DNA of 64,000 nt. Source: Sphingomonadales bacterium. Lineage in GTDB: Bacteria > Pseudomonadota > Alphaproteobacteria > Sphingomonadales > Sphingomonadaceae. The position numbers and the translations under genes were made by a program. Each line of letters opens with the position of its first letter. Within the stretch, counting starts at the first letter, position 1. The notes beneath the pieces were generated by a model that worked only from the letters and a program-made list of their open reading frames with translations, did not search any database and was not told the DNA's origin. The stretch covers positions 558,001-622,000 of the forward strand of contig JAIXPC010000002.1 of the NCBI GenBank assembly GCA_027486415.1, given 5' to 3'. Of the stretch, positions 17,891 through 27,974 are shown piece after piece.

Positions 17891-18305
17891 ACTGTTCCGC
17901 CTGCGGACCGATCCCGAACATACCGCCGACGCCGTGGCGCTGGCCGATTACCAGCCCGGCGGCACGGCAGTGCGGCTGGAGCCGGCTGACGATGCGCGTC
18001 TGCTGATCCCGCACCTCGGCGCGCTGCGCCGCATCGACATCGCCTTCCCGAAATTCCGTGAAGGCCGCGGCTACAGCAGCGCCCGCATCCTGCGCGAAGC
18101 CGGCTACGCCCACGAAATCCGCGCCGTCGGCGTGCTCTACGTGGATCAGCTGACCTTCCTCGTCCGCGCCGGCTTTGACGCAGTGCTGGCCGACACCCCG
18201 ATCGACCGCGCCGTCGCTGAACGCACCCTGGCGCGTTTCCCGGCCGTCTACATGAAGGCTGCGGACGCCGCGCGCCCAGTGTGGGAATTGCGCGAGCGGG
18301 TCTAG
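17883..18305 (+). CDS. DUF934 domain-containing protein (sulfite-reduction associated)
   Basis: A 140-residue protein of the family often annotated as an oxidoreductase probably involved in sulfite reduction. The core PKFREGRGYSSARILRE and IRAVGVLYVDQL are family signatures. The ATG at 17883 lies inside the end of cysI. In many alphaproteobacteria cysH follows this gene; here the next gene is a convergent nuclease-helicase whose stop shares a CTAG with this one, so cysH must lie elsewhere if present. Confidence 0.87.
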   Translation: MAELFRLRTDPEHTADAVALADYQPGGTAVRLEPADDARLLIPHLGALRRIDIAFPKFREGRGYSSARILREAGYAHEIRAVGVLYVDQLTFLVRAGFDAVLADTPIDRAVAERTLARFPAVYMKAADAARPVWELRERV

Positions 18306-20280
18306 GCCAGCGCTGGCACCCCGCACGCGGCCAGCCAGTCGGCGATGGCGTCATAGTCCGCTGGCGGGCGCGTGGCATCTTCGGCGTCCCCGCACGGCAC
18401 GAAGATCACCATCCCCTGCCGCGCGCGGGTGAGCAGCACGCGATAGGCGTTGCGGACGTATTCCGCGCGCCCGATGCCGCTGTCCGTGGCGCTGATCCGC
18501 TGCCACTGATTGCCGTGGAATCTCCGCGCTTGCCAGCCTCCTGTTGTTCGTCGGTAGTTGAGGTCCCAGGCTACCCCCGACCAGTCCAGCTCCAGACCCT
18601 GCACATCGAATTCGGTGGCGGCGTCTTCCAGGGCATTGGAGGATCGCACATCGTCATTATCGTCAAGGAACCAGTGACAGACGTCCACGGGAGCCTTCAC
18701 GTGCAGACCTTCCGGTTTAAGGCGTAGTGCGTTCGAACTTGCGAGCAGCCCAGCCCTTTCACCGGCCCGGCGGCGTTGGCGCAGCCACCGCCGCGCGGCG
18801 AAAAGGTCGCGGGTGAATGCAATCGGAAACTGAGACGGGTCGGGCCGCAAAGCAGCGGCTGTGCTGGCGTCCTCTGCAAGAAGGGCTGAGACGAAGGCCG
18901 AAACACGTTCGGCGCGGAACGAGCGAACGGACACTGCCAAATGCAAGCCGGCGTCAACTGTTGCGCCGCGTTGGCCGAGGTGCCACCGCTGGACCCCATC
19001 GAGCGGGCCGTTGTCAGCCAAAAGATGCGGCGGCAAGAACACGTGCCAATGGCGCAAATCTGCCTGAAGGGCCCTGATCCACTCGGCAACGCCAGCTTCC
19101 CCCTCGTTGACTTCCTGTCCCTCACCGATCAAGCAAATGACGACGCACCAGTCTTGGCGGCGATCCATTACCGACAGCAGAAAGCTGGGCTCGGATTGAT
19201 CGAAATCTGTGTGACCACGCTTCGTCATGAACTTGGCTGCCTTGACCTTGTCCCACGCTCGCTGGGCCTCATCAAAGACTACGACATGTTCGTTTGGCAC
19301 TCTGGCCGGCGGCAAATGGAAATCTCGAAAATGGTGAATGTTCTGGATGAACGTGTCGGGTTCGCGGTTTCGTAGAATCCGCGCTTCTGGCTCGTCTGGA
19401 AGGTCTCTTGTGCGCCGGCCGTCGCGGCGCAGCGCCTCTCGTAGAACGGCCACCAATGGCCCGTTGCCAGAGAGGAAGACGGCGTGTTCGTCAGGATGCT
19501 CGGGGTGGCGCTGGCAGGCGAGGTTGAGGCCGGCCAGCGTCTTGCCGGCGCCGGGCACGCCCGTGACGAAGCAGATCGCCTTCCCGCCCTGTTCACGCAT
19601 GCGGGACACCACGGCGGCGATGGCGGTGGCGGTACGGGACAGATTCTCAGCGCCGGCTTCGGATCGTGAAATCGCGGTCACATCATGGCCGGCATAAAGC
19701 GCTTCTGCCGCCTCGATGATGCTTGGCGTCGGACGATAGGCACCCTCAGACCATGCAGTTGCGTCGATACCCGGCCCACCGCCGCTGGCCAGGAAGCGCT
19801 GGATTGCCAGCAGCACGTCATCGGGGCTGAGGCAGACCGGGTCGTGTACGCGGTCTTCAGCCCAAAAGCCGAGGCCGATCTGTTGGGGCGGGGCACGCGT
19901 GGCGACCAGGATCGGAATGATCGCCTTGTCGTGGCTGGTGACGTGGAAATTCTTGAGGTCGAGCGCATAGCCATGGGTCTGCTCGATGGCGTGGCGAAGC
20001 CGGCTTCCCCTACCTTGTACTCGATCACGAAGATCAGCGGCCCGCATACGATGATGGCATCGGCGCGGCGCCCCATTCGCGGAATGGCGAATTCCAGAAA
20101 GACGTGAGCATCAGGCAGTGCCCTGGCTACGGTCCGCAGATGATCAATGGTGAATTGCCACGCAGCGATTTGCGACAATTCGGCCGGGAATTGTGTGGCC
20201 TTTGTGAGATGGCCAAGGATCAATTCTGGTGTGGTCTTGGCAAAAACATCGGCAGGGGCATCAAACCAGGCGCGTTTCAT
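18302..20280 (-). pseudogene. PD-(D/E)XK nuclease / DUF2075 superfamily 1 helicase, frameshifted
   Basis: Two reading frames make up one gene of about 658 codons. The first (from ATG 20280) has a nuclease-like core: E63, D74 in RRADAIIV and E87-Y-K89 in VIEYKVGE. The second carries the DUF2075 helicase: Walker A GVPGAGKT and Walker B VVFDEAQRAWD, ending with NAYRVLLTRARQG. They join at the CCCC run at 20007-20010 (GGGG on the coding strand). One extra G restores a reading VGGSRLRHAIEQ followed by the conserved ALDLKNFH. Either a real single-base loss, a sequencing error or programmed slippage is possible. It is monocistronic, ends at a CTAG shared with DUF934, and has no defence genes around it. 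Confidence 0.8.
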
Positions 20281-20317
20281 CGTGCCAGGCTGCCAGGCGA
20301 ACGGCTGACCCGCAACG

Positions 20318-20352
20318 AAAAAGGGCGGCCCGTGGGGGCCGCCCTTTCTGTG
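20318..20352 (-). terminator. Terminator hairpin between the TonB receptor and the nuclease-helicase gene
   Basis: AAAAAGGGCGGCCC at about 20320-20333 pairs with GGGGCCGCCCTTT to about 20348. It lies just after the TonB-receptor stop on the minus strand and has A and T runs on the two sides, so it could act both ways. It is the same GGGCGGCC stem family as near rpsD and rho. Confidence 0.7.
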
Positions 20353-20371
20353 TGGCGTATGGGCCAGGCCG

Positions 20372-23300
20372 TTACAGCTTGGCGCGGATGCCGATGAAGT
20401 AGAAGCGGCCCATGCCGGAGACGGGGTAAGCCGAGGAGGCGAGGTAAGGGCGGGCGTTGGTGAGGTTGTTGACGCCGCCATAGACGCTGAAGCGGTCCTT
20501 CAGGATGTCCACGTTGAAGTTGGCGCTGTGCACCCAATAATCGGGGGCAAAGCCGGCCGGGCCGAACTCGGCGGCGATGCGCTCGATCTCGATGGCGGAG
20601 GCGACCGCCGTGGATTGCACATATTGCACGTTGTAGCCCACCGTGACGGCGCCGCGGTTGTAGGTGACGTTGGCGACGCCCGACCATTCCGGCACCGACA
20701 GTTCGCGCAGTGCCGGATTGACCAGCGACGGATCAGACGGATCGAAGAAGCGGTTCAGCTTCTCGGTCCAGTTGCCGTTCAGGCCCAGGCTGATGTTGTT
20801 CTTGTCCCACAGGGTGAAGCGGTAATTGACCGAGAAGTCGACACCGGCGGTTTCGATGCGGGCAAAGTTCAGCACGCGCTGATTGAGGGAGCGGAAGCCG
20901 AACAGGTTGCTGCCGGTGAAGCCCGGCGAGGTGGGCGTGATGCGATCAAACAGCGCGCAGAACTGGTTGGGGAACTGCGCGTTGTCATAGCAGGTGTTGA
21001 CGATGGTCTGCGCCGGCACGTTGGCGATCGCATCGCGGATCTTGATCGAATAATAGTCCGCGCTGAGCGTCAGGCCGGGAACGAAGCGCGGCTGGATGAC
21101 CGTGCCCACCGTCCAGGTTGTGGCGGCTTCTTCCTGCAGATTGGGGTTGCCGCCGACGGTGCCGCCGAAGCGCGCAGTGAGCGGATCGCGATAGGTGGCG
21201 ATGAACTGCGCCGCGTTGGGGATGCCCAGCGCGGTGGCCTGCGCGATGCAGTTCGCCTTGCGGTTGGGCGTTGCGTTCTGGTTGACGACGCTGCACGGAT
21301 CGGCCGGGCGGAAGGTCGCGCCCTGCGCGGGATCGAACAGTTCGGCGATGTTGGGGGCGCGGATGGCGCGGGCATAGCTGCCGCGCAGCTTGATGTCGCG
21401 CACCGGCGCCCAGGTGCCGTTGACGTTCCAGGTGAACGCGCCGCCCACCGTGGAATAATCGGCATAGCGGCCGGCCGCACCCGCGGACAGTTCGTGGGCG
21501 AACGGCAGGTCCTTCAGGATCGGCAGCTTGATTTCGCCAAAGGCTTCAACCACTTCAAAGCTGCCGCCGGCATTGTTGATGCGGTTGCTGGGATCGAAGA
21601 TCAGCGACTGGTTCTGCGGTTCGACGTCGCCGATGAAACGGCCGGCCAGCGCTGCCGGGCCGGTTTGCGGGATGATGCCCAGCACCAGCGGATCGAAGGT
21701 GGAGCGCGAGCTTTCGCGGCGATATTCGCCGCCAAAGGCGAACTGCACGGCGCCGCCCGGCAGGTTCAGGAAGCCGCCGGTGTCGCCGGTGAAGAGCGCG
21801 GTCAGCACCGTCTGTTCCAGGCGGAAGCGGTTGGTGGTCGGCGTGGTGATCCAGTTGGCTGCGGCCTGGCTGACAGAGTTGCTGCCGCCCAGGATGTTGG
21901 CGGGCACGCAGCTGCCATCGCCGGGGCGGAAGCTGAAGAAGCCCGGGGCGATGACGGGGAAGAATTCCGAACCCGGGTGCGGGGTGAAATCGCCGGTGTT
22001 GACCCGGCAGACCGGCTGGCCGTTGGGGCCGCGCACCACGTCGACGGCGGCAAACAGGCGATCATACAGCACCGAATTCATGTCGGTGACAGTGTTGTCC
22101 GTCCGGCCCCAATTGCCGACCAGTTCGTAATTCAGGTGGCTGGTGATCTCGCCGCGCAGACCCGCAACGATGCGATAGGTTTCATAACGCGCCTTCTGCA
22201 CGCCGTCGCCCAGATCGGTCATGTCTCGCGACACGCGCAAGCCGCCACCATCATTGGCATCGGCCTGCAGCGCGGCGGGGATGAACGGGTTTTCCGGGAA
22301 GATCAGCAGCGAATCATAGAAGCTGTTGTATTCGTTGCGGCTTGTTGCGCTGTTGCGAGTGTATTTGGCATCGACGAACAGCTCGGCCGCCGGCGAGAAC
22401 TCGTAACGGGCGCGCAAATTGGCATAGATGCGTTCGGAACCCGGCAGCAGTGACTGCAGATCGGGCCGTTCGGCCGCACCATCGCCGCCGAACTGGTTCT
22501 GATCGGTGGAGATGACGCCGTCGTTGAAGATCTTCACGCCGCCGCCAGCGGTGGTGACATAGCAGGCGCCGCCAAAGCCGAAGGCGGTAAGACCGACAAA
22601 GCTTTCGGCGCAGTCGCGCACGCCGTTGCGGTTGACGTCGGCAGTGAAATCACCGAAATCGCCGCGCCACAGCAGGCCCGAATAGGACGAGATGGCAAAG
22701 GCGGCGCCCGGTGCGATGACGAATTGCGATGCATTGGCGGCGCGGGCGATCAGCGCCGATTCCGCGGCCGTCGGCGTCTGGCCCGGGAACTGGGCGGCGA
22801 ACTCGGCGGCGCTGGGGATGGCGAAACCGAACGGCAATGAGCCATTGGCCTGGCTGTAGAAGCTGGCGAAGTTCGGCATGGTCGCCGGGTTGATGTCGCC
22901 CTTCTGGAAGCGCAGGGCCGGGTTTTCATAGGTGGTGCTGTTGTTGCCGCGACGGTTGTTCGCCGTGAACTCGCGCTGCGACATCAGCACTTCGCTGTCC
23001 TTGGTATAGCCGGCGGAAAAGGTGATGTTGCCCTTGCCGTCGGCGAAATTGGTGCCCCAGGTGGCTTCCAGGCGATAGGTGCTGCCATCGCCATAATCGG
23101 AAATGCCGAACTGGCCATCCAGCGCCAGGCCGGTGAAATCCTTCTTCAGCACATAGTTGACGACGCCGGTGACGGCATCCGCGCCATAGACGGCGGACGC
23201 GCCGCCGGTCAGCACGTCAACCCGCTCGATCAGGGCGTTGGGGATGGTGGCGACGTCAACCGTCTGGCTGCCGGCAACACCCGACACGTGGCGGTAGCCA

Positions 23301-23659
23301 TCGACCAGCACCAGCGTGCGGTTGGCACCAAGCTGGCGCAGGCTGAGCGTGGCCTGGCCAACGCCGCCACCGCCGCGTTCCAGGGAGTCTGCGACGGTGC
23401 CCGATGCGAGCAGCGCCGGGATCTGGCGCAGGCTGGCGGTGGGGTCGCTGTTGCCAAGCGCGCGCAGCTGGGCGGCATCGACAGACGTGATCGGCAGCGG
23501 TGCGGTGGCGTTGGGGTCGCCCTTCAGCCGCGAACCGGTGACGACCAGTTCTTCCGCCGCCGCTTCGGCAGCATTGGCGGTCTGTTCTTGCGCGAGGGCA
23601 GCGGAGGACAGCGTTCCCGCCAGCATCGAACTGGCAAGCAGCAGCATCTTCTTCGTCAT
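20372..23659 (-). CDS. TonB-dependent outer-membrane receptor
   Basis: A 1095-residue receptor with a signal peptide (MTKKMLLLASSMLAGTLSSAALA) and then a TonB-box-like EELVVTGSR. The plug domain includes GGGGVGQATLSLRQLG, LVLVDGYRH and VYGADAVTGVVNYVLKK. The rest is a long 22-strand-type barrel ending GMGRFYFIGIRAKL. The Asn/Ser-rich loops and lack of iron-siderophore features resemble the large oligopeptide or carbohydrate receptors of sphingomonads and Caulobacter; the ligand is not known. The ATG at 23659 follows AGGGGA. It stands alone between pckA and the nuclease-helicase gene. Confidence 0.93.
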   Translation of the reverse strand: MTKKMLLLASSMLAGTLSSAALAQEQTANAAEAAAEELVVTGSRLKGDPNATAPLPITSVDAAQLRALGNSDPTASLRQIPALLASGTVADSLERGGGGVGQATLSLRQLGANRTLVLVDGYRHVSGVAGSQTVDVATIPNALIERVDVLTGGASAVYGADAVTGVVNYVLKKDFTGLALDGQFGISDYGDGSTYRLEATWGTNFADGKGNITFSAGYTKDSEVLMSQREFTANNRRGNNSTTYENPALRFQKGDINPATMPNFASFYSQANGSLPFGFAIPSAAEFAAQFPGQTPTAAESALIARAANASQFVIAPGAAFAISSYSGLLWRGDFGDFTADVNRNGVRDCAESFVGLTAFGFGGACYVTTAGGGVKIFNDGVISTDQNQFGGDGAAERPDLQSLLPGSERIYANLRARYEFSPAAELFVDAKYTRNSATSRNEYNSFYDSLLIFPENPFIPAALQADANDGGGLRVSRDMTDLGDGVQKARYETYRIVAGLRGEITSHLNYELVGNWGRTDNTVTDMNSVLYDRLFAAVDVVRGPNGQPVCRVNTGDFTPHPGSEFFPVIAPGFFSFRPGDGSCVPANILGGSNSVSQAAANWITTPTTNRFRLEQTVLTALFTGDTGGFLNLPGGAVQFAFGGEYRRESSRSTFDPLVLGIIPQTGPAALAGRFIGDVEPQNQSLIFDPSNRINNAGGSFEVVEAFGEIKLPILKDLPFAHELSAGAAGRYADYSTVGGAFTWNVNGTWAPVRDIKLRGSYARAIRAPNIAELFDPAQGATFRPADPCSVVNQNATPNRKANCIAQATALGIPNAAQFIATYRDPLTARFGGTVGGNPNLQEEAATTWTVGTVIQPRFVPGLTLSADYYSIKIRDAIANVPAQTIVNTCYDNAQFPNQFCALFDRITPTSPGFTGSNLFGFRSLNQRVLNFARIETAGVDFSVNYRFTLWDKNNISLGLNGNWTEKLNRFFDPSDPSLVNPALRELSVPEWSGVANVTYNRGAVTVGYNVQYVQSTAVASAIEIERIAAEFGPAGFAPDYWVHSANFNVDILKDRFSVYGGVNNLTNARPYLASSAYPVSGMGRFYFIGIRAKL

Positions 23660-23828
23660 CGTGATTTCCCCTGTTTGTCGAACCTTCTTCTTGCGGTGCA
23701 ATATTGCCAGCTCAACGCGGCATTTGTCGCAGACGCGCGCACCGGTTCAGATTCGTCGCCGCTGTGGCGCGAGAGTCGCATAACAATTGCAAATTTGTCA
23801 TGTTGAGGGGCAAAATGCCCGACACGAG

Positions 23829-23866
23829 ACCGCCGTTCCCCGCTCGGGCGGGAAACGGCGGCAAGG
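23829..23866 (-). terminator. Terminator hairpin after pckA
   Basis: CCGCCGTTCCCC at about 23831 pairs with CGGGAAACGGCGG ending at about 23863 around a short GC loop. It lies 20 nt downstream of the pckA stop on the minus strand. No clear T run, so the efficiency is uncertain. Confidence 0.55.
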
Positions 23867-23885
23867 CGTTCCAGCGTCGGAAGCG

Positions 23886-25487
23886 TTACGCGGCCTTGGG
23901 CGCGGATTCCCGCACGCCGGCATCCACGTGGGCTTCGAACTGGGCAAAGTTGGCGATGAACATGCCGACCAGCTTTTGCGCCTGCGCGTCATAGGCGGCC
24001 TTGTCGGCCCAGGTTTCGCGCGGGTTCAAGATGGTATCGGCAACGCCGGGCACCCACACGGGAACCGCGAAACCGAAATTGGGATCGGTGCGGAAGTCCG
24101 CATTCTTCAGGCTGCCATCCAGCGCGGCGTTCAAGAGGGCGCGGGTGACCTTGATCGGCATGCGGTTGCCGCCGGCCGTCGCGCTGCCGCCGGTCCAGCC
24201 GGTGTTCACCAGCCACACGTCGACACCGCCCTTGGCGATGCGCTCCTTCAACAAATTGCCATAGACCGATGGGTGGCGCGGCATGAACGGGGCGCCGAAG
24301 CAGGTGGAGAAGGTGGCATCGGGTTCGGTGACGCCGATTTCGGTGCCTGCAACGCGCGCGGTGTAGCCCGACAGGAAGTGATACATCGCCTGGTCCGGCG
24401 TCAGCTTGGCGATCGGCGGCAGGATGCCGAATGCATCGGCCGTCAGCATGATGATGTTGCGCGGCACCGGCCCCATATTGTCGGCGGACGCGTTCGGGAT
24501 GAAATCGATCGGATAGGAACCGCGGCTGTTTTCCGCGAGGCTGTTGTCATCAAGGTCGATCTTCCGGGTGACAGGATCGATGACGACATTTTCCAGCACC
24601 GTGCCGAAGCGGCGGGTGGTGGCATAAATCTCCGGTTCGGCCTCGGCCGACAGGCGGATCATCTTGGCATAGCAGCCGCCTTCGAAGTTGAAGACCGCGG
24701 TGTCGGACCAGCCATGCTCGTCATCACCGATCAGGGTGCGGCTGGCATCGGCGGAAAGCGTCGTCTTGCCGGTGCCCGACAGGCCGAAGAAGATGGCGGT
24801 ATCGCCGTCCTTCCCGATGTTGGCCGAGCAGTGCATCGGCATGACGCCCTTCAGCGGCAGCAGGTAGTTGAGGATGGAGAACACCGATTTCTTCATCTCG
24901 CCGGCATAGGCGGTGCCGCCGATGAGGATGGTCTTGCCTTCGAAGTCGACCGCCACCACGGTTTCGCTGCGGCAGCCGTGACGGGCCGGATCGGCCTTGA
25001 AGCTGGGCAGATCGATGATGGTGTATTCCGGTACGAACGCCGCCAGATCGGCCAGTTCCGGGCGCACCAGCAGGGTGCGGATGAACAGGCTGTGCCAGGC
25101 AAATTCGGTGATGACGCGCACATTCACCCGGTGTTCGGGCTGGCTGCCGCCATAGAGATCCTGCACGAACAGATCGGCCTTCGCCTTCAGCGCGGTTTCG
25201 AAATCGGCCTTGATGGCGGCGAACTGTTCGGGCGTGATGCTCTTGTTCTTGTCCCACCAGATGGTGTTTTCTGTGGCGGCGTCGCGCACGATGAACTTGT
25301 CATTGGCGCTGCGGCCGGTGTGCTTCCCGGTTTTCACCACCAGCGCGCCATGTTCCGACAGCAGGCCTTCGCCGCGCTGGACCGCGAGTTCCACCAGCGA
25401 GCCGGTCAGCAGGTTCCAGTGCAGGGCGGCAGGCGTGGCGAGCCCCTGGCGGTCAAGACCATGAGCGGGCACAACGGTCGACGGCAC
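23886..25487 (-). CDS. pckA: Phosphoenolpyruvate carboxykinase (ATP)
   Basis: A 533-residue gluconeogenic enzyme (oxaloacetate + ATP to PEP + CO2 + ADP). Signatures: [13 protein letters not shown] near the N-terminus, the P-loop [13 protein letters not shown], the metal site GDDEHGWSD, and the adenine/ATP site [12 protein letters not shown]-like region before the end. The length is typical of the ATP type. It is divergent from chvI with a 192-bp gap. In rhizobia this pair is also adjacent, and ChvI control of pckA has been discussed; control here is inference. Confidence 0.97.
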   Translation of the reverse strand: MPSTVVPAHGLDRQGLATPAALHWNLLTGSLVELAVQRGEGLLSEHGALVVKTGKHTGRSANDKFIVRDAATENTIWWDKNKSITPEQFAAIKADFETALKAKADLFVQDLYGGSQPEHRVNVRVITEFAWHSLFIRTLLVRPELADLAAFVPEYTIIDLPSFKADPARHGCRSETVVAVDFEGKTILIGGTAYAGEMKKSVFSILNYLLPLKGVMPMHCSANIGKDGDTAIFFGLSGTGKTTLSADASRTLIGDDEHGWSDTAVFNFEGGCYAKMIRLSAEAEPEIYATTRRFGTVLENVVIDPVTRKIDLDDNSLAENSRGSYPIDFIPNASADNMGPVPRNIIMLTADAFGILPPIAKLTPDQAMYHFLSGYTARVAGTEIGVTEPDATFSTCFGAPFMPRHPSVYGNLLKERIAKGGVDVWLVNTGWTGGSATAGGNRMPIKVTRALLNAALDGSLKNADFRTDPNFGFAVPVWVPGVADTILNPRETWADKAAYDAQAQKLVGMFIANFAQFEAHVDAGVRESAPKAA

Positions 25488-25543
25488 AGCGTGTTCTCCT
25501 TGGACGGGGTGGGGCCTTGTTGGCTCCCGTTAATTCGCGTGAA

Positions 25544-25572
25544 CGCATAAACCAGCGGACCGGGTTCGTCAA
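25544..25572 (-). promoter_or_regulatory. Probable promoter of pckA
   Basis: On the minus strand TTGACG (25572-25567) is followed after 17 nt by TATGCG (25549-25544). The predicted transcript start is about 50 nt upstream of the pckA ATG. It lies within the pckA/chvI divergent gap, where ChvI could bind, but I could not define a ChvI box. Confidence 0.5.
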
Positions 25573-25679
25573 AAAATCGCCAGTCGCGGCCGGCGCGGAT
25601 CGGGCAGGGCTCGTCGCAGCGGCGGGCCGGCCGCTCTCCACTCTTGCCACCGGCTGGCCAAGGTTCCACAAGGGCCGCG

Positions 25680-26426
25680 ATGGACAACGACGCCCCCCCA
25701 TCCCCGACGGTTGCGCTGGTTGATGACGACCGCAACATCCTCACGTCGGTATCGATCGCCTTGCAGGCCGAAGGTTTTGCCGTGCGGCTTTATTCGGACG
25801 GCGATACCGCACTGAAGGCCCTGATCGAAAACCAGCCCGATCTGGTGGTGCTGGATATCAAGATGCCGCGCATGGACGGGATGGAGGTGCTGCGCCGCCT
25901 GCGCGAGAAGAGCCAGGTGCCGGTGATCTTCCTGACCAGCAAGGATACCGAGATCGACGAGGCACTGGGCCTTGCGATGGGGGCCGACGACTATATCGGC
26001 AAGCCGTTCAGCCAGCGCCTGCTGATCGAACGGATCCGGGCGGTGCTGCGGCGCACGGCCAATCGCCGCGTTGCCATCGATGCGGCGGAGGCCGAAGCGC
26101 CGGCCGGTGATCCGATCGTGCGCGGGCGGCTGACGATGGACCCGGCGCGTCACCGCGTATTCTGGGACGCCGGTGAGGGCCGGCGCGGCGATGTTGCGCT
26201 GACGGTGACGGAGTTCATGATTCTCGAAACGCTGGCGGCGCGCCCGGGCTTCGTCAAATCGCGCGACCAGCTGATGGATGCCGCCTACAGCCACGACGTG
26301 TACGTGGATGATCGCACCATCGACAGCCACATCAAGCGGCTCAGGAAGAAGTTCCGCGCTGTCGACCACCAGTTCAAGGCGATCGAGACGCTGTATGGCG
26401 TCGGCTACCGCTTCAACGAGGAATAG
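25680..26426 (+). CDS. chvI: Two-component response regulator ChvI (OmpR family)
   Basis: A 248-residue regulator. The receiver domain (about 10-125) has the acidic pocket D15-D17, phospho-acceptor D59 in [12 protein letters not shown] and Lys in GKPFS; a winged-helix DNA-binding domain follows at about 140-245 ([19 protein letters not shown]-type wing, ending LYGVGYRF). It works with the kinase encoded 4 nt downstream. ChvI-type regulators control envelope, acid and succinoglycan-related genes in other alphaproteobacteria. The ATG at 25680 is preferred; an in-frame start at 25644 lies further upstream. Confidence 0.93.
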   Translation: MDNDAPPSPTVALVDDDRNILTSVSIALQAEGFAVRLYSDGDTALKALIENQPDLVVLDIKMPRMDGMEVLRRLREKSQVPVIFLTSKDTEIDEALGLAMGADDYIGKPFSQRLLIERIRAVLRRTANRRVAIDAAEAEAPAGDPIVRGRLTMDPARHRVFWDAGEGRRGDVALTVTEFMILETLAARPGFVKSRDQLMDAAYSHDVYVDDRTIDSHIKRLRKKFRAVDHQFKAIETLYGVGYRFNEE

Positions 26427-26430
26427 GCCG

Positions 26431-27972
26431 GTGCGCGCCGAGGAGGCGGTGCAGGAATGGCGCCGCGGCCTGGGCTTCGGCAACGTCAGGGCGCGCATCT
26501 TTGCGGTGAACGTGCTGGCGGTGATCGTGCTGGCGATCATGCTGCTCTATCTGGGCACGGTGCGGTCGCGCCTGCTGGATGAACGCACGGCCAGCCTGGC
26601 CAACGAAGCCACCACCGTGGCGCGGTTGGTGGCCGATCTGCCACCTGACCTGCGGCCCGGCAGCGTTGGCCGGCTGGGGCTGGAGCGCGGCACCCGCGTG
26701 CGGCTGTTTGCCAGCGATGGTGCGCGACTGGCGGACAATTGGCAGAACCCGCGCACGCCGCGATTCGTGATCGAAGATCCGACCGCCTATGGCTGGCGCC
26801 GGGCATCGGCCAAGGCCATCGATCGCGCGCTGGACGTGGTGCTGGGGTTCCGCACCCTCGCGCCCTATCGCGAACCGGCGGCCGACACCGCCGCCGCCTG
26901 GCCGGAACTGGCGAAAAGCATGGCCCGCACCGGCCCGGTGACCGACCTGCGGCGCGCGGGCGATGGCAGCCTGATCGTCACGGCGGCAGCGCCGGTGCCG
27001 GGCGATGGTGCGGTGTTGTTGACCGATTCCGCTGACGATCTGGCCGACATCCTGCGGCGCGAGCGACTGACCTCGGCCTGGCTGCTGCTCAGCGTGACGG
27101 GATTGACGCTGGGGCTGTCGCTGTATCTGACGCAAACCATCGTGCGGCCCTTGCGGATGCTGGCCATTGCCGCGCACCGGGTGCGGCTGGGGCGCAGCCG
27201 CGAAGTGGTGGTGCCGCGCCTGCCCGAACGGCGTGACGAGATTGGCGCGCTGGCCCGGGCCATTTCCGACATGTCGACGGCCCTGCGCCGGCAGATCGAC
27301 GCCACCGAGGCCTTTGCCGCCGATGTGGCGCACGAGCTGAAAAACCCGCTGGCCTCGCTGCGATCAGCCGTCGAGGTGCTGGAACGGGTCGAGCAGCCGG
27401 AACTGCGGGCGCAACTGCTGGGGGTGATCCAGGGCGACGTGGCCCGCATCGACCGGCTGATCACCGACATTGCCAACGCCAGCCGGCTTGATGCGGAATT
27501 GTCGCGCACCGGATTTCAAACCATTGATATCGCAGCGCTCTCTGATGGCCTTGTCAGCGCCTATGATATCGCCGGGCGCCCGCGCGAGATCGCGCTGGCG
27601 CGGAGCGGTCTGCCCGGCCCGGTGCTGATCGAGGGCGATGCGGGCCGTCTGGCGCAGGTGCTCAGAAACCTGATCGACAACGCCATCAGCTTCTCCCCCA
27701 CTGGCGGGACGGTGACGCTGGACGTGGCGCGCGATGGCGGTGGCGTGGTGCTGTCGGTCAGCGACGAGGGGCCGGGGGTGCCGCCGGCCAACCGCCGCGA
27801 CATCTTCCGGCGCTTCTATTCCGAACGGCCGGAAGGCGAGGATTTCGGCCAGCATTCCGGCCTGGGCCTGTCGATCGCTGCGGCCATCGTGACGGCGCAT
27901 GGCGGCAAGATCCGGGTGCATGATGCGCCCGGGGGCGGCGCATTGTTCCGCGTCATCCTGCCGGCGGCCTGA
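26431..27972 (+). CDS. chvG: Membrane sensor histidine kinase ChvG
   Basis: A 513-residue kinase starting with GTG at 26431, 4 nt after the chvI stop. First membrane helix at about residues 23-46 (IFAVNVLAVIVLAIMLLYLG), a periplasmic sensor domain to about 205, second helix at about 213-235, then HAMP. The HisKA box is FAADVAHELKNPLASL with phospho-His near residue 301, and the ATPase domain has NLIDNAISF, DEGPGVP and SGLGLSIAAAI. ChvG senses low pH or envelope changes in rhizobia; ExoR, its usual periplasmic inhibitor there, is not seen here. The hprK-rapZ frame begins 2 nt after its stop. Confidence 0.93.
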   Translation: MRAEEAVQEWRRGLGFGNVRARIFAVNVLAVIVLAIMLLYLGTVRSRLLDERTASLANEATTVARLVADLPPDLRPGSVGRLGLERGTRVRLFASDGARLADNWQNPRTPRFVIEDPTAYGWRRASAKAIDRALDVVLGFRTLAPYREPAADTAAAWPELAKSMARTGPVTDLRRAGDGSLIVTAAAPVPGDGAVLLTDSADDLADILRRERLTSAWLLLSVTGLTLGLSLYLTQTIVRPLRMLAIAAHRVRLGRSREVVVPRLPERRDEIGALARAISDMSTALRRQIDATEAFAADVAHELKNPLASLRSAVEVLERVEQPELRAQLLGVIQGDVARIDRLITDIANASRLDAELSRTGFQTIDIAALSDGLVSAYDIAGRPREIALARSGLPGPVLIEGDAGRLAQVLRNLIDNAISFSPTGGTVTLDVARDGGGVVLSVSDEGPGVPPANRRDIFRRFYSERPEGEDFGQHSGLGLSIAAAIVTAHGGKIRVHDAPGGGALFRVILPAA

Positions 27973-27974
27973 TC

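Noticed and set aside
18302-20280. A phage-defence island around the nuclease-helicase
   Set aside because: Neighbours are sulfite reduction and TonB genes; no integrase, methylase or other defence genes are visible.
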